64,000 nucleotides of DNA from Capillimicrobium parvum (GTDB lineage Bacteria; Actinomycetota; Thermoleophilia; Solirubrobacterales; Solirubrobacteraceae): assembly GCF_021172045.1 (NCBI RefSeq), contig NZ_CP087164.1:1984001-2048000 (forward strand), in the 5' to 3' direction. Each line of letters begins with the position of its first letter. Position 1 is the first letter of the stretch. A program made the translations under genes and the position numbers. The notes beneath the pieces are model-generated. The model was not told the DNA's origin. It worked only from the letters and a program-made list of their open reading frames with translations, and did not search any database. Below, one piece after another: positions 9,908 to 18,216 of this stretch.

Positions 9908-10513
9908 TCAGCGCGCCAGCGGCTCGCCCCGCAGCCACGCCGCGCCGTCCGCGTAAAGGCGCTCGACCTCCGGTCCGATGATCCCGGGCATGTCGGTCTT
10001 CACCGGGTAGCCGATGCCGTGCTGGAGGTAGGCGAGGTGGCGGTAGCCCTCCGGGAAGCGCTCGAGCACCGCTGGGTCGAGCACGGGCGCTGTGCCGGGC
10101 ATGACCGGGTCGAGGCGGTCCTTCTCGTAGATCGGCTGGCGCAGCACGAGCCCCCAACGGCCGCCGCGGCGCTCGAAGAAGTCGTAGAAGCGCCCGGTGC
10201 ACAACACGTCGCTGAGCACCCCCTCGACCTCGGCGCGCTGGTTGATCGTCATCTTCGTCTGGGCGATCGCGCGGTCGCCCTCGACGTCGACCGTCCCGCC
10301 GCCGAGGAAGTGCAGGATCCGCACCCCCCGCTCGAAGCCCTCGACGCTCACGCGGATGAACTCCTCGTACGGGCCCTGCCACCAGGTCGCCATCATCCGG
10401 CCGTCCTCGTGCCAGACCGTGCGGAAGCGGTCCCAGTCGAGCGCGTCGCGCCAGAGCGCCCAGCCCTCGACGAGCTCGCGGATCGTCAGGCGGTCGCCGC
10501 GGTCGCCCGTCAT
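9908..10513 (-). CDS. SnoaL/NTF2-like protein
   Basis: A 201-residue protein. The first 130 residues look like the cone-shaped NTF2/SnoaL fold used by polyketide cyclases, small isomerases and dehydratases (RDALDWDRFRTVWHEDGRMM, then a long strand region with ILHFLGGGTVDVEGDRAIAQ). The start overlaps the stop of the MetE-like gene (ATGA), so the two are co-translated and probably act in one pathway. Function beyond the fold is unknown. Confidence 0.75.
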   Translation of the reverse strand: MTGDRGDRLTIRELVEGWALWRDALDWDRFRTVWHEDGRMMATWWQGPYEEFIRVSVEGFERGVRILHFLGGGTVDVEGDRAIAQTKMTINQRAEVEGVLSDVLCTGRFYDFFERRGGRWGLVLRQPIYEKDRLDPVMPGTAPVLDPAVLERFPEGYRHLAYLQHGIGYPVKTDMPGIIGPEVERLYADGAAWLRGEPLAR

Positions 10514-11640
10514 GGCGCGCCCCAGACCTCGGCGGCGGTCTCGACCACGAGCGCGAGCTTCGCGCGCTGGTCGTCGTGCGTGAGCCTGTTGCCGGCCACG
10601 GTCGAGGAGAACCCGCACTGCGGCGACAGGCAGAGCTGGTCGAGGTCGACGTACCCGGCGGCCTCGTCGATGCGGCGCTTGAGTTCGTCCTTGGACTCGA
10701 GCTGCGGCCGCTTGGTCGTGACCAGGCCGAGCACGACGTACCTGTCCTTGGGCACGAACCGCAGGGGCTCGAACGTGCCCGAGCGCTCGTCGTCGTATTC
10801 GAGGAAGAAGCCGTCGACGTCGAGGTCGTTGAACAGCGCCTCGGCCACGAAGTCGTAGCCGCCGGAGGCGACCCACGACGACGCGTGGTTGCCGCGGCAC
10901 AGGTGCGTCGTGATCGTCATGTCGCGCGGCCGGCCGGCCAGCGCCCGGTTGACCGTGGCGATGTACGTCTCGTGCTGGTGCTCGGCGTCGCCGCCGAGGT
11001 CGGCGATGTACCTGCGCTGCTCCGGGTCGTTGACGTACGCGAGGCTCGTGTCGTCGAGCTGCAGGTAGCGGCAGCCGAGCTCGTGCAGGCGCCGCACCTC
11101 CTCGCCGTACGCCGCGCCCAGGTCCTCCCAGAACGCGCCGAGGTCGGGGTAGACGGACTCGTCGATCGCCGAGCGCCCGCCGCGGTAGTGGACCATCGAC
11201 GGCGACGGGATCGTGAGCTTCGGCGTGACGCCGTCGGTGACGGCGTCGCGCAGGAACGTGAACGCGTCCTCGAAGATCGTCTCCTGCAGGCCGATCTTCT
11301 CGCTCACGCGCGCGGCGGCGGGCGTGAACTCGATGTCGCCCTCCTCGTTGTGGAACCGGACCTTGAGGTTCTCGCCCTCGACCTTCGTGATGCCGCCGAG
11401 CGCGTAGATGAAGTCCATGTGCCACGACGCGCGGCGGAACTCCCCGTCGGTCGCGTCCTGGAGTCCCACGTCCCGCTGCAGCTGGACCGCGTCGCGGATC
11501 GCCTCGTCCTCGACGCCGCGCAGCTCGGCGTCGTCGATGCGCCCCGCCGCGTGATCGTCGCGGGCCGTCAGCAGCGCGGGCGGGCGCAGGAGGCTGCCGA
11601 CGTGGTCGGCGCGGAACGGGGGACTGGTGCGGGCGGCCAT
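10510..11640 (-). CDS. MetE-like (cobalamin-independent methionine synthase family) protein
   Basis: A 376-residue protein matching only the C-terminal catalytic half of MetE, like YxjG/YxjH. Zinc ligands are visible: His and Cys in THLCRGN near residue 245 and the last Cys in SPQCGF near 347. The family transfers alkyl groups to thiols (homocysteine, or coenzyme M in epoxyalkane transferases). Because it forms an operon with a SnoaL-like protein and faces an IclR regulator, a catabolic alkyl-transfer role is as plausible as methionine synthesis. ATG at 11640 is 70 bases from the divergent iclR start. Confidence 0.85.
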   Translation of the reverse strand: MAARTSPPFRADHVGSLLRPPALLTARDDHAAGRIDDAELRGVEDEAIRDAVQLQRDVGLQDATDGEFRRASWHMDFIYALGGITKVEGENLKVRFHNEEGDIEFTPAAARVSEKIGLQETIFEDAFTFLRDAVTDGVTPKLTIPSPSMVHYRGGRSAIDESVYPDLGAFWEDLGAAYGEEVRRLHELGCRYLQLDDTSLAYVNDPEQRRYIADLGGDAEHQHETYIATVNRALAGRPRDMTITTHLCRGNHASSWVASGGYDFVAEALFNDLDVDGFFLEYDDERSGTFEPLRFVPKDRYVVLGLVTTKRPQLESKDELKRRIDEAAGYVDLDQLCLSPQCGFSSTVAGNRLTHDDQRAKLALVVETAAEVWGAP

Positions 11641-11660
11641 GGAGCTCCCTGGTTGGGATA

Positions 11661-11681
11661 GCGTTCGATCCTGCGGAACGC
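11661..11681. promoter_or_regulatory. candidate IclR operator
   Basis: GCGTTC (11661-11666) and GAACGC (11676-11681) form an inverted repeat with a 9-base spacer between the divergent metE-like and iclR genes. The only AT-rich patch follows (TATAACAAAACA near 11690-11701). Position and symmetry suggest an operator; binding is inferred. Confidence 0.5.
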
Positions 11682-11709
11682 CGCTACGTATAACAAAACA
11701 TCTGACCTC

Positions 11710-12477
11710 ATGCCGCCCTCGCTCAGCTCCGTCGACAACGCCCTGCGCCTCGTGCACGTCCTCAGCCAGCGCGACGAGGTCGGCGTGGCCGAGGCCGGCC
11801 GGCTGCTGGGGGTGGCGCGGTCGACCGCGCACCGACTGCTGGCGTCGCTCGTCGTGCACGGCTTCGCCGAGCAGGATCCTGCGCGCCGGACGTACCGCGC
11901 GGGCCCCGCGCTGCGCGAGTCGGGCCTCGCGGTGCTGCGCCGCTACGACGTGCGCGACCACGCGCGCCCATACCTCGAAGGCGTCTCGGAGCGCACGGGG
12001 GAGACGACCCACCTCCTCGTGCTCGCGGGCGCCGACTCGCTCTTCGTCGACGGCGTCGAGGGCAGCCGGTCCGTGCGCACCACCACCCGCCAGGGCGCCT
12101 CGTTTCCGGCGCACTCCACGTCGGGCGGCAAGGCGCTGCTCGCCGAGCTCTCCCACGACGAGCTGCAGGCGCTGTATCCCGATGAGCGCCTGCCCGCGCT
12201 GACGGCTCGCACGATCGCCGCCCGATCGGAGCTCGAGGCGGAGCTCGACCGCATCCGGGCCCAGGGCTACGCGCGCAACGACGGCGAGTCCGACGACCAC
12301 ATCACGAGCGCGGCCGCGGTCGTGCGCGACCGCGCCGGCCTGGCGCGCTTCGCCATCAGCGTGTCGGCCCCCGCCTTCCGAGCGGACGAGGCGACCATGG
12401 ACGCGCTGATCGAGGCGGTCACCGAGGCATGCGCACGCGCGACGCGGCCTGACGGAAGCGCTCGCCGCGCTCCGTGA
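11710..12477 (+). CDS. IclR-family transcriptional regulator
   Basis: A 255-residue protein. The N-terminal winged helix (residues 5-65) contains VAEAGRLLGVARSTAHRLLA, and the C-terminal effector domain has the family stretch FPAHSTSGGKALLAEL and the late block RFAISVSAPAFR. IclR proteins usually control catabolic operons in response to an aromatic or carboxylic acid. Divergence from the metE-like/SnoaL operon makes that operon its likely target. The last 59 bases overlap the 3' end of the opposing murD2 gene. Confidence 0.9.
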   Translation: MPPSLSSVDNALRLVHVLSQRDEVGVAEAGRLLGVARSTAHRLLASLVVHGFAEQDPARRTYRAGPALRESGLAVLRRYDVRDHARPYLEGVSERTGETTHLLVLAGADSLFVDGVEGSRSVRTTTRQGASFPAHSTSGGKALLAELSHDELQALYPDERLPALTARTIAARSELEAELDRIRAQGYARNDGESDDHITSAAAVVRDRAGLARFAISVSAPAFRADEATMDALIEAVTEACARATRPDGSARRAP

Positions 12478-13756
12478 AGTCGCGGAAGTGCCCGAAGCTC
12501 GGAGCGGCGGGGGACAGCAGAACGACGCCGCCGCGGTAGACGGCGCCGTGGGCGAGCCCGACCGCCTCGTCGAGGCCATGCGCCATCCGCGCTTCGACCG
12601 CGTCGCCACAGCGCGCGGTGATGGCGGCGAGCGCCCGCTCGCCGTTGTCGGGCACGCCGACGACGCGGCGCACGCGGCCGTGCTCGGCGACCGCATCGGC
12701 AAGTGCGGCGAAGTCTTGCCCGCGATCGTGGCCGCCGACGATGAGCGCCAGCGGCCGCCCGGGCAGCGCGCGCAGCGCGGCGGCGCTCGACTCGGGGGTG
12801 GTGGAGATCGAGTCGTCGACGAAGCGCACGGCGCCGTCGTCGATGACCGTCTGCAGGCGGTGCGCGAGCGGCTCGAAGCCGGCGAGCGCGGCCTCGGGAT
12901 CGGCGGCCGGCCAGCCGGCGGCGTCGGCGGCGGCGAGCGCAGCGGCGACGTTCAGCGCGTTGTGCTCGCCGAGCAGCGCCGTATGGTCCATGCGCACGAC
13001 GGTCCGGCCGTCGCGCACGACGGCCCCCTCCTCGACGTCGTAGCCGGCCTGCACGCCGAACAGCACGCTCGGCACTTCGCCGGCGAGCTCGACGAGGCGG
13101 GCGTCGCGGCCGTTGAGGATCGCCACGCGCGGCCGGTGGCGCAGGATGTTCAGCTTGTCGGCGTAGTAGACCGCCTCGCTGCCGTGCCAGTCGACGTGCT
13201 CGCGGAACAGGTTGACGACGACGGCGACCTCGGGGGAGAAGCGCAGGTCCGCCGCCTGGTAGCTCGACAGCTCGACGACCCAGACGTCGGGCGGGCGCTG
13301 GGGGTGCAGCAGGTCGAGCAGCGGGCGGCCGATGTTGCCGGCGAGCTCGGCGTGGGCTCCGGCGGCGGTGACGAGGCGCTCCACGAGCGAGGCGGTGGTC
13401 GACTTGCCCTTCGTGCCGGTGATCCCGATGACGTGCTCGTCGTGGTGCTCGGCGAACCACAGGTTCGTCGCGGTCGTGAGCTGCACGCCGGCGGCCTGCA
13501 GCTCGAGCACCTCGTCGCGGTAGCGGCTGATGCCGGGTGAGCGCACCACGACGTCGCAGCGAGAGAGGGCGGTGACCGCGTCCGCGCCGTGGGCGAACCG
13601 GGCGCCGGGGAAGCGGGCCCGCTCGGCGTCCGGCACCGGCTCGTCGGTGGCGATGACGGCGACGACGCCGGCGCTCAGCGCGCGGAACGCCGCGGCGGCC
13701 TCGCGGCCGGCGCCCCACAGGCCGACCGCGGCGCCGTCAAGCTCCGAGACGCGCAT
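12419..13756 (-). CDS. murD2: MurD2-type UDP-N-acetylmuramoyl-L-alanine--L-glutamate ligase
   Basis: A 445-residue Mur ligase. The ATP loop GITGTKGKST is at residues 111-120, where classical MurD has GTNGKT(T/S); the central domain (VVVNLFREHVDWH) and C-terminal ligase domain (FVDDSISTTPESSAAALRAL) follow. On its own this would be called MurD. Its start overlaps by 20 bases the end of murL, whose product converts the terminal L-Glu of UDP-MurNAc-L-Ala-L-Glu to D-Glu. In the known MurD2/MurL pathway (described in Xanthomonas) the ligase adds L-glutamate instead of D-glutamate. The pairing supports MurD2; L-Glu specificity is inferred. Confidence 0.88.
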   Translation of the reverse strand: MRVSELDGAAVGLWGAGREAAAAFRALSAGVVAVIATDEPVPDAERARFPGARFAHGADAVTALSRCDVVVRSPGISRYRDEVLELQAAGVQLTTATNLWFAEHHDEHVIGITGTKGKSTTASLVERLVTAAGAHAELAGNIGRPLLDLLHPQRPPDVWVVELSSYQAADLRFSPEVAVVVNLFREHVDWHGSEAVYYADKLNILRHRPRVAILNGRDARLVELAGEVPSVLFGVQAGYDVEEGAVVRDGRTVVRMDHTALLGEHNALNVAAALAAADAAGWPAADPEAALAGFEPLAHRLQTVIDDGAVRFVDDSISTTPESSAAALRALPGRPLALIVGGHDRGQDFAALADAVAEHGRVRRVVGVPDNGERALAAITARCGDAVEARMAHGLDEAVGLAHGAVYRGGVVLLSPAAPSFGHFRDFTERGERFRQAASRVRMPR

Positions 13757-15113
13757 GGACCGCCGCCATCAGCCGGCCGGGGATCTCGTGGTCGCCGGAG
13801 AGCGCCAGCACGGTGGCCGGATCGCCGAAGTCGTCGGGCACGGCGGGCAGCAGCCGCTCGCGTGCGGCTCGGACGACCGCGTGGTCCGCCCACCGGGGGT
13901 CGCCGGCGAGCAGCCGGAACGCGGCCACGGACTCCTCGCGCTCGCCGACGCACTCGAACGGCTTGTGATCCTCGAAGCCGCAGAGCGCGAGGAACCCGGG
14001 CGTCTGCGCGGGGTCGTCGAGCAGGTCGGCGCCGAAGATCGACGCGACGTCGGCGGGGGCGAGGAACGGCGCGAGGGCGAGCGTGACGAAGCGGCACTTC
14101 GGGCAGTCGCGGCACCACGTCGCGGCGCGGCGGCGCTCGTCGAGGCGGAAGGTCGCGTTGCAGCTTGTGAACGCGTGGTGATACGCGGGCAGGCGGGCGA
14201 ACGCCCGCGCGATCGCGAGCTCGGAGGCGCAGCGCAGGACCGAGAAGTAGCCGAGGTCCGGCGACACCTCGTGGGCGAGGACGTCGCGCAGCCCGCGCTC
14301 GAACGCCACGCCCTTGCTCCACTGGTGGTTGACCTCGATGCCGGCGTGCTCGAGGTTGCCCTGGGAGGCCGAGCGCTCGTTGGCGAGCACGACCTCGTCG
14401 AGCCCGTGCAGGACGGCGGTGGCGAGCGCGATGAGCGAGACGACCGCGGTGACGGGGACGTGGCCGTTCAGCGCCCCCTCTGCGTTGAGGCGGATGAGCA
14501 GCGGGTCGATGACGCGGCGGGCGACGAGCCGCTCGAGGCCGGAGATCGCGGAGGTCGCGCCGATCGCGGTCGGATCCCCGACCGAGAAGAGGGTGACGTC
14601 GGCGCCGGCCGCGCGCATGGTCTCCAGGGCGACGACGGAGTCCTTGCCGCCGCCGATCGGGACGAGGCTGCGGCCCGTGGGCGCCAGCGGCGTGGGGGAA
14701 GGGTCGGCGGCGCCCGGGCCGGCGGCGAAGCGCAGGCGGCTCGCGAGGTCGAGCCCGTTGCGGTAGGCGTATTCGCCGAGGCCCTGGACGTAGACGTCGG
14801 TGAGCAGGCGCGCGCGGCGCTCGGAGAGCGGGCCGGTCTCGACCGTGACGTGCTCGGGGGCGGCGGCCTTGTAGTAGCTGACGCCCGCGACCTGATGCAG
14901 CAGGTCGAGCACGGCGTGCAGCGCGGCGCGGCGGGCGGGCTCGAGCGGCGGGGCGCCGGCGGGCAGCTCGATGCGCTCGGTGAAGCGCAGCTCGTCGTCG
15001 AGCGCGTAGGACAGCGAAGCGGTCGCGGACGGCTCGTCGAACGTCCAGCCCGTGACGCGGAACGTCGCGTAACGGGCGGGCTCGAACACCCGCGTCGGCG
15101 CGGCCTGGGACAT
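13737..15113 (-). CDS. murL: MurL, UDP-MurNAc-L-Ala-L-Glu epimerase
   Basis: A 458-residue protein. An N-terminal domain of about 140 residues precedes a nucleotide-binding PP-loop-like motif PIGGGKDSVVALE near residue 150, then a region with YHHAFTSCNATFRLDE and a cysteine cluster WCRDCPKC near 331. This layout and the murD2 neighbour identify MurL. MurL uses ATP to epimerise the terminal L-glutamate of the peptidoglycan precursor, removing the need for glutamate racemase. ATG at 15113 is chosen because the longer opening continues through the palindrome and into the opposing thiO-like gene. Confidence 0.87.
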   Translation of the reverse strand: MSQAAPTRVFEPARYATFRVTGWTFDEPSATASLSYALDDELRFTERIELPAGAPPLEPARRAALHAVLDLLHQVAGVSYYKAAAPEHVTVETGPLSERRARLLTDVYVQGLGEYAYRNGLDLASRLRFAAGPGAADPSPTPLAPTGRSLVPIGGGKDSVVALETMRAAGADVTLFSVGDPTAIGATSAISGLERLVARRVIDPLLIRLNAEGALNGHVPVTAVVSLIALATAVLHGLDEVVLANERSASQGNLEHAGIEVNHQWSKGVAFERGLRDVLAHEVSPDLGYFSVLRCASELAIARAFARLPAYHHAFTSCNATFRLDERRRAATWCRDCPKCRFVTLALAPFLAPADVASIFGADLLDDPAQTPGFLALCGFEDHKPFECVGEREESVAAFRLLAGDPRWADHAVVRAARERLLPAVPDDFGDPATVLALSGDHEIPGRLMAAVHARLGA

Positions 15114-15126
15114 GACCTCGAGTCTA

Positions 15127-15289
15127 GGAGCCTGTTGACTTTCCCCGCCGCGCGAGAGAACGCGTCCGTGGCGCCGGATGACGACCGGCCGGCCCGCAAA
15201 GGCCACCAGCATTCGCCGGGCCGGCCGGCCGTCCCCGGCATCCACGGTCACGTCCTCTCGCATCGACGGATGAAAGATCAACAGACTCC
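15127..15289. repeat. 163-bp imperfect palindrome between murL and the thiO-like gene
   Basis: Two arms of about 70 bases face each other around a 22-base loop (15196-15217). At the tips GGAGCCTGTTGA (15127-15138) matches the complement of TCAACAGACTCC (15278-15289). At the centre CCGGCCGGCCC (15185-15195) pairs perfectly with GGGCCGGCCGG (15218-15228). In between GAGAG, CGTCCGTGG and similar blocks recur in reverse complement with scattered mismatches. Each arm carries TGTTGA(T)CTTTC reading inward. It fills the whole divergent intergenic region. Confidence 0.8.
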
Positions 15290-15330
15290 TCGGAGGCGTT
15301 CCGGCCGCGACGCGTCTACCGTTGACGGCG

Positions 15331-16452
15331 ATGAACGACCCGACCGATCTGCTCGTCGTCGGCGGCGGGGCCATCGGCCTGTGCTCGGCGTGGCGCGCCG
15401 CGCAACGGGGGATGCGCGTTCGCGTGATCGAGCGCGACCGGCCGGGCGCCGGGGCGAGCACGGCGGCGGCCGGGCTGCTCTCGCCCGGCGAGGCGCACGA
15501 GTGGACCGGCGGCCACGGCACGTTCAACATCGCGGCGATGCTCGGCTGGGAGGACTTCGCGGCCGAGCTCGAGGAGTTCGCCGGCATGCCCCTCGAGTAC
15601 CGGCGCAGCGGCGCGCTGCGTCTGGCGTTCAGCGAGGGCGATGTTGCGGCGCTCGAGCTGATCGACGAGGTGCTGTCCGGGGTCGAGATCGAGCACCAGA
15701 TGCTCGACGCCGACGGTTGCCGCGCAGAGGAGCCGGGCGTGCGCGGCGCCGTGGCCGGACTGCTCTCGCCCGGGGACGCCCACGTCCACACCGAGCGCCT
15801 GATCGAGGCGCTCGCGCGCGCGTGCACGCGCGCGGGCGTCGAGCTCTCCGTGGGGGTGACCCCCGTCTCGACGCTGGCGGACTCCGGCGAGGGCGTGGCC
15901 GGGGTGCGGCTGTCGGACGGCACGAAGCAGCCCGCCGCGCTCACGCTGCTGGCCGCGGGGGCGTGGTCGTCGCAGGTCGCGTGGCTGCCGGACGACCTGC
16001 GCCCGCCGGTGCGGCCGCTGCTCGGCGAGTACCTCATCCTGCTCGGCGACCCGGATGCGCCGGTCGCGCGGCGCGTGCTGCGCGGGCCGGGCGGGTCGGC
16101 GGCGCCGCGCGCACAAGGCCGCTTCTGGGTTGGCACGACGGTGCGCGAGGCCGGCTATGCAACGCACCCGAGCGCCGCGGCGGTCGCGGACATCCTGGCC
16201 CGCTGGACGGCGATCCTGCCCGGCCTCGCGGAGCTGGGGTTCGAGCGGGCGGGGTCCGGCCTGCGCCCGGGCACGCCCGACCGGATGCCGATCGTGGGGC
16301 CGAGCCCGGTGGACGGGCTCGCGTACGCCACCGGGCACGGGCGCGAGGGCATCATCCACACGCCGCTGACCGGCGCGGCGGTCGCCGGGCTCGCGGCGGG
16401 CGATCCGATGCCGGACCTGATGGTCCCGTTCGCACCGGACCGCCTGCGCTAG
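15331..16452 (+). CDS. thiO: FAD-dependent oxidoreductase, glycine oxidase ThiO-like
   Basis: A 373-residue DAO-family flavoprotein. The dinucleotide-binding motif LVVGGGAIGLCSA is at the N-terminus, with STAAAGLLSPGEAHEW, a helical core, and a C-terminal FAD closing segment (GLRPGTPDRMPIVGPSPVDG, then ATGHGREGIIHTPLTG) typical of ThiO. ThiO oxidises glycine to iminoglycine for the thiazole of thiamine. No other thiamine genes are adjacent, so another small amino acid could be the substrate. ATG at 15331 is preferred over TTG at 15322. Confidence 0.8.
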   Translation: MNDPTDLLVVGGGAIGLCSAWRAAQRGMRVRVIERDRPGAGASTAAAGLLSPGEAHEWTGGHGTFNIAAMLGWEDFAAELEEFAGMPLEYRRSGALRLAFSEGDVAALELIDEVLSGVEIEHQMLDADGCRAEEPGVRGAVAGLLSPGDAHVHTERLIEALARACTRAGVELSVGVTPVSTLADSGEGVAGVRLSDGTKQPAALTLLAAGAWSSQVAWLPDDLRPPVRPLLGEYLILLGDPDAPVARRVLRGPGGSAAPRAQGRFWVGTTVREAGYATHPSAAAVADILARWTAILPGLAELGFERAGSGLRPGTPDRMPIVGPSPVDGLAYATGHGREGIIHTPLTGAAVAGLAAGDPMPDLMVPFAPDRLR

Positions 16453-16455
16453 CTG

Positions 16456-17745
16456 CTACTTCGTCGCCAGGTCCGCCGGCCGGTCGAAGAACGTCGCCAG
16501 GAACGACGAGGGCAGGAAGCTGTCGCGCGACCCCAGCGCCGCCCCGGGCGTGTTGAGGTTCCACGACGGCTCGACCCAGTCGGCGAGGTTCGTGTCGTCG
16601 ACCAGCGGCTGCTCGCCGATGATCGCGTTGTACCTCACGCCCTGGCCGTGGAGCATCCGCAGCGCCACCTCCGCGGTCGCCGAGGCGGCCGGCAGCGGCG
16701 GCAGGGACGTCGCTACGTCGCGGTAGTCGGCCTTGTTCTGGTTCCAGTAGCCGAGCGAGCCCTTGCTCAGGCCGATGTCGGGCACGATCGGCATGGGCCG
16801 GCCGGTCTGCTGGAAGGCCTTCATCACGCCGGGCGCCATCACGGCGACCTCGAGCGCGGCGTCGATCTTCTGCGGGTGGGTGGCCAGGAACTTCAGCGTC
16901 TCGGACTTCGCGAGGTTGTCGCTGAAGCCGCCGTACACGTCGCCCACGGACTTCAGGCCCGGGCAGTTCTTGTAGACCTCCTTCCACGCGGCGAGCGAGG
17001 AGAGGTCGGGGCCGGAGCCCGAGAGCGCGTTGACCTGCAGCACGTTGCCCTTGCCGCCGAGCTTCTGGGCGACGAACGACGCGGCCCAGCCGGCGCCTTG
17101 GTACGTGTTGCCGTCGACGTTGACCGCGTTGGCGCTGTTGACGGGCGTCAGCAGCGTGACGGTGGGGATGCCCTGCGCGGCGGCCTTGTCGATCGGGCCG
17201 ATGAACGAGTCCGCCGACGGCGTCTGCAGCAGGATGACGTCGGGCTTCTGCTGGACGATCTGGTTGTACTGCTGAAGCTGCTGGGCGACGTCGAGGTTGT
17301 TGCCCGTGTTCTTGACGATCACGTCGCCGACGTCGGGGTCCTTGCGCAGCCGCTCCTCCATGATCCGGGTCGCCTGGACGTTGAAGTCGGAGACGAGCTG
17401 GCCCCAGGAGATGGCGACCGTGTACGGCGGGGCGTGCGTCGGCTTCCAGTTCCTCCAGGCGCTCTCGACGATCTTGAGCGTCGCGTCCGGGTAGTTGGTG
17501 TAGCCCGCGATCGCCTGCTTCTGCTCGCCGCTGAACTGCGCGACGACTGGATCGGTCGGCAGCGGTGTGGCGAAGGAGCCGCAGCCGCTCGTGGGGACCT
17601 TGAAGGCGGTGGAGGTCGATGCACCATTGGTCTCGGTGCCGGCGCCACCGCTCGTGGTGCCGCCGCTGCCGCCGCCGCAAGCGGCGACGGCGAGCGACAG
17701 CGTCACGCCGGCGGCCAGCACGCTGGCTGAGCGTCGGAGCGGCAT
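16456..17745 (-). CDS. sugar ABC transporter substrate-binding lipoprotein
   Basis: A 429-residue exported lipoprotein. The signal peptide ends in lipobox LAVAAC (Cys23), followed by a Gly/Ser/Thr linker. The mature part is a type I (ribose/galactose, PBP1) fold with VISWGQLVSDFNVQ-like N-lobe, DVILLQTPSADSFIGPIDKA and IPTVTLLTPVN strands. It is the last gene of a ribose-type importer; 3 bases separate it from the small exported protein upstream. The ligand is probably a sugar or polyol but is not readable. Confidence 0.87.
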   Translation of the reverse strand: MPLRRSASVLAAGVTLSLAVAACGGGSGGTTSGGAGTETNGASTSTAFKVPTSGCGSFATPLPTDPVVAQFSGEQKQAIAGYTNYPDATLKIVESAWRNWKPTHAPPYTVAISWGQLVSDFNVQATRIMEERLRKDPDVGDVIVKNTGNNLDVAQQLQQYNQIVQQKPDVILLQTPSADSFIGPIDKAAAQGIPTVTLLTPVNSANAVNVDGNTYQGAGWAASFVAQKLGGKGNVLQVNALSGSGPDLSSLAAWKEVYKNCPGLKSVGDVYGGFSDNLAKSETLKFLATHPQKIDAALEVAVMAPGVMKAFQQTGRPMPIVPDIGLSKGSLGYWNQNKADYRDVATSLPPLPAASATAEVALRMLHGQGVRYNAIIGEQPLVDDTNLADWVEPSWNLNTPGAALGSRDSFLPSSFLATFFDRPADLATK

Positions 17746-17748
17746 GGG

Positions 17749-18153
17749 CTAGTACTTGATCGTGCCCTTGTAGACGAACTTGCCGGTCGAGAGCTGGCCC
17801 GAGAACGTGCCCTTGCCCTTGACCTTCTTGAACTTCCTGGTGCCGCCGGTGATCGTCCACGTGCCCTTGGCATCGTTGGCCGCACCGGTGGTGCCGTGAC
17901 CGGTCATCTTGATCGTGCCGCCCTTGCAGGTCCACACCTGCTTGGTGTCGGGGATGACCAGCGTGCCCTTCATCTTGCACGGGCCCATCGGCGTGTGGGT
18001 GATCGTCGCCGTCAGCGCGGTGCCCTTCTGACCGCCGGCGAAGTTCATGCTGACCTTGTGCGTCTTGGCCATCGCGGACGGGGCGGCGATCGCCGCCGCG
18101 CCGAGCGAGCACACCGCCGCCAACGCGGCGATCTTGCGGATGTTGCGAGGCAC
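17749..18153 (-). CDS. small exported protein of unknown function in the sugar ABC operon
   Basis: A 134-residue protein with a clear signal peptide (KIAALAAVCSLGAAAIA, cleavage near APSAMA-K). The mature 100 residues are strand-rich and basic, full of Gly, Thr and Lys, with two Cys (GPCKMKG and WTCKGG) that could form a disulfide and alternating patterns suggesting a small beta-barrel. GTG at 18153 is chosen because GGAGG stands 6 bases upstream. It lies between the second permease (63 bases) and the binding protein (3 bases), so it should be made with the transporter. I do not recognise the family. Confidence 0.75.
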   Translation of the reverse strand: MPRNIRKIAALAAVCSLGAAAIAAPSAMAKTHKVSMNFAGGQKGTALTATITHTPMGPCKMKGTLVIPDTKQVWTCKGGTIKMTGHGTTGAANDAKGTWTITGGTRKFKKVKGKGTFSGQLSTGKFVYKGTIKY

Positions 18154-18216
18154 TGCTCTCCTCCTGTGCGTCGTGCGCCGCATGGGCGCAGGGGTGACTG
18201 ACAACGTGGGCCTCAT

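Noticed and set aside
13530-16556. Very long open plus-strand frame (about 1000 codons) opposite murL and through the thiO-like gene
   Set aside because: It is antisense to murL and then in a second frame across the thiO-like gene. Composition is Arg/Gly/Ala noise from GC-rich DNA, with no domain.
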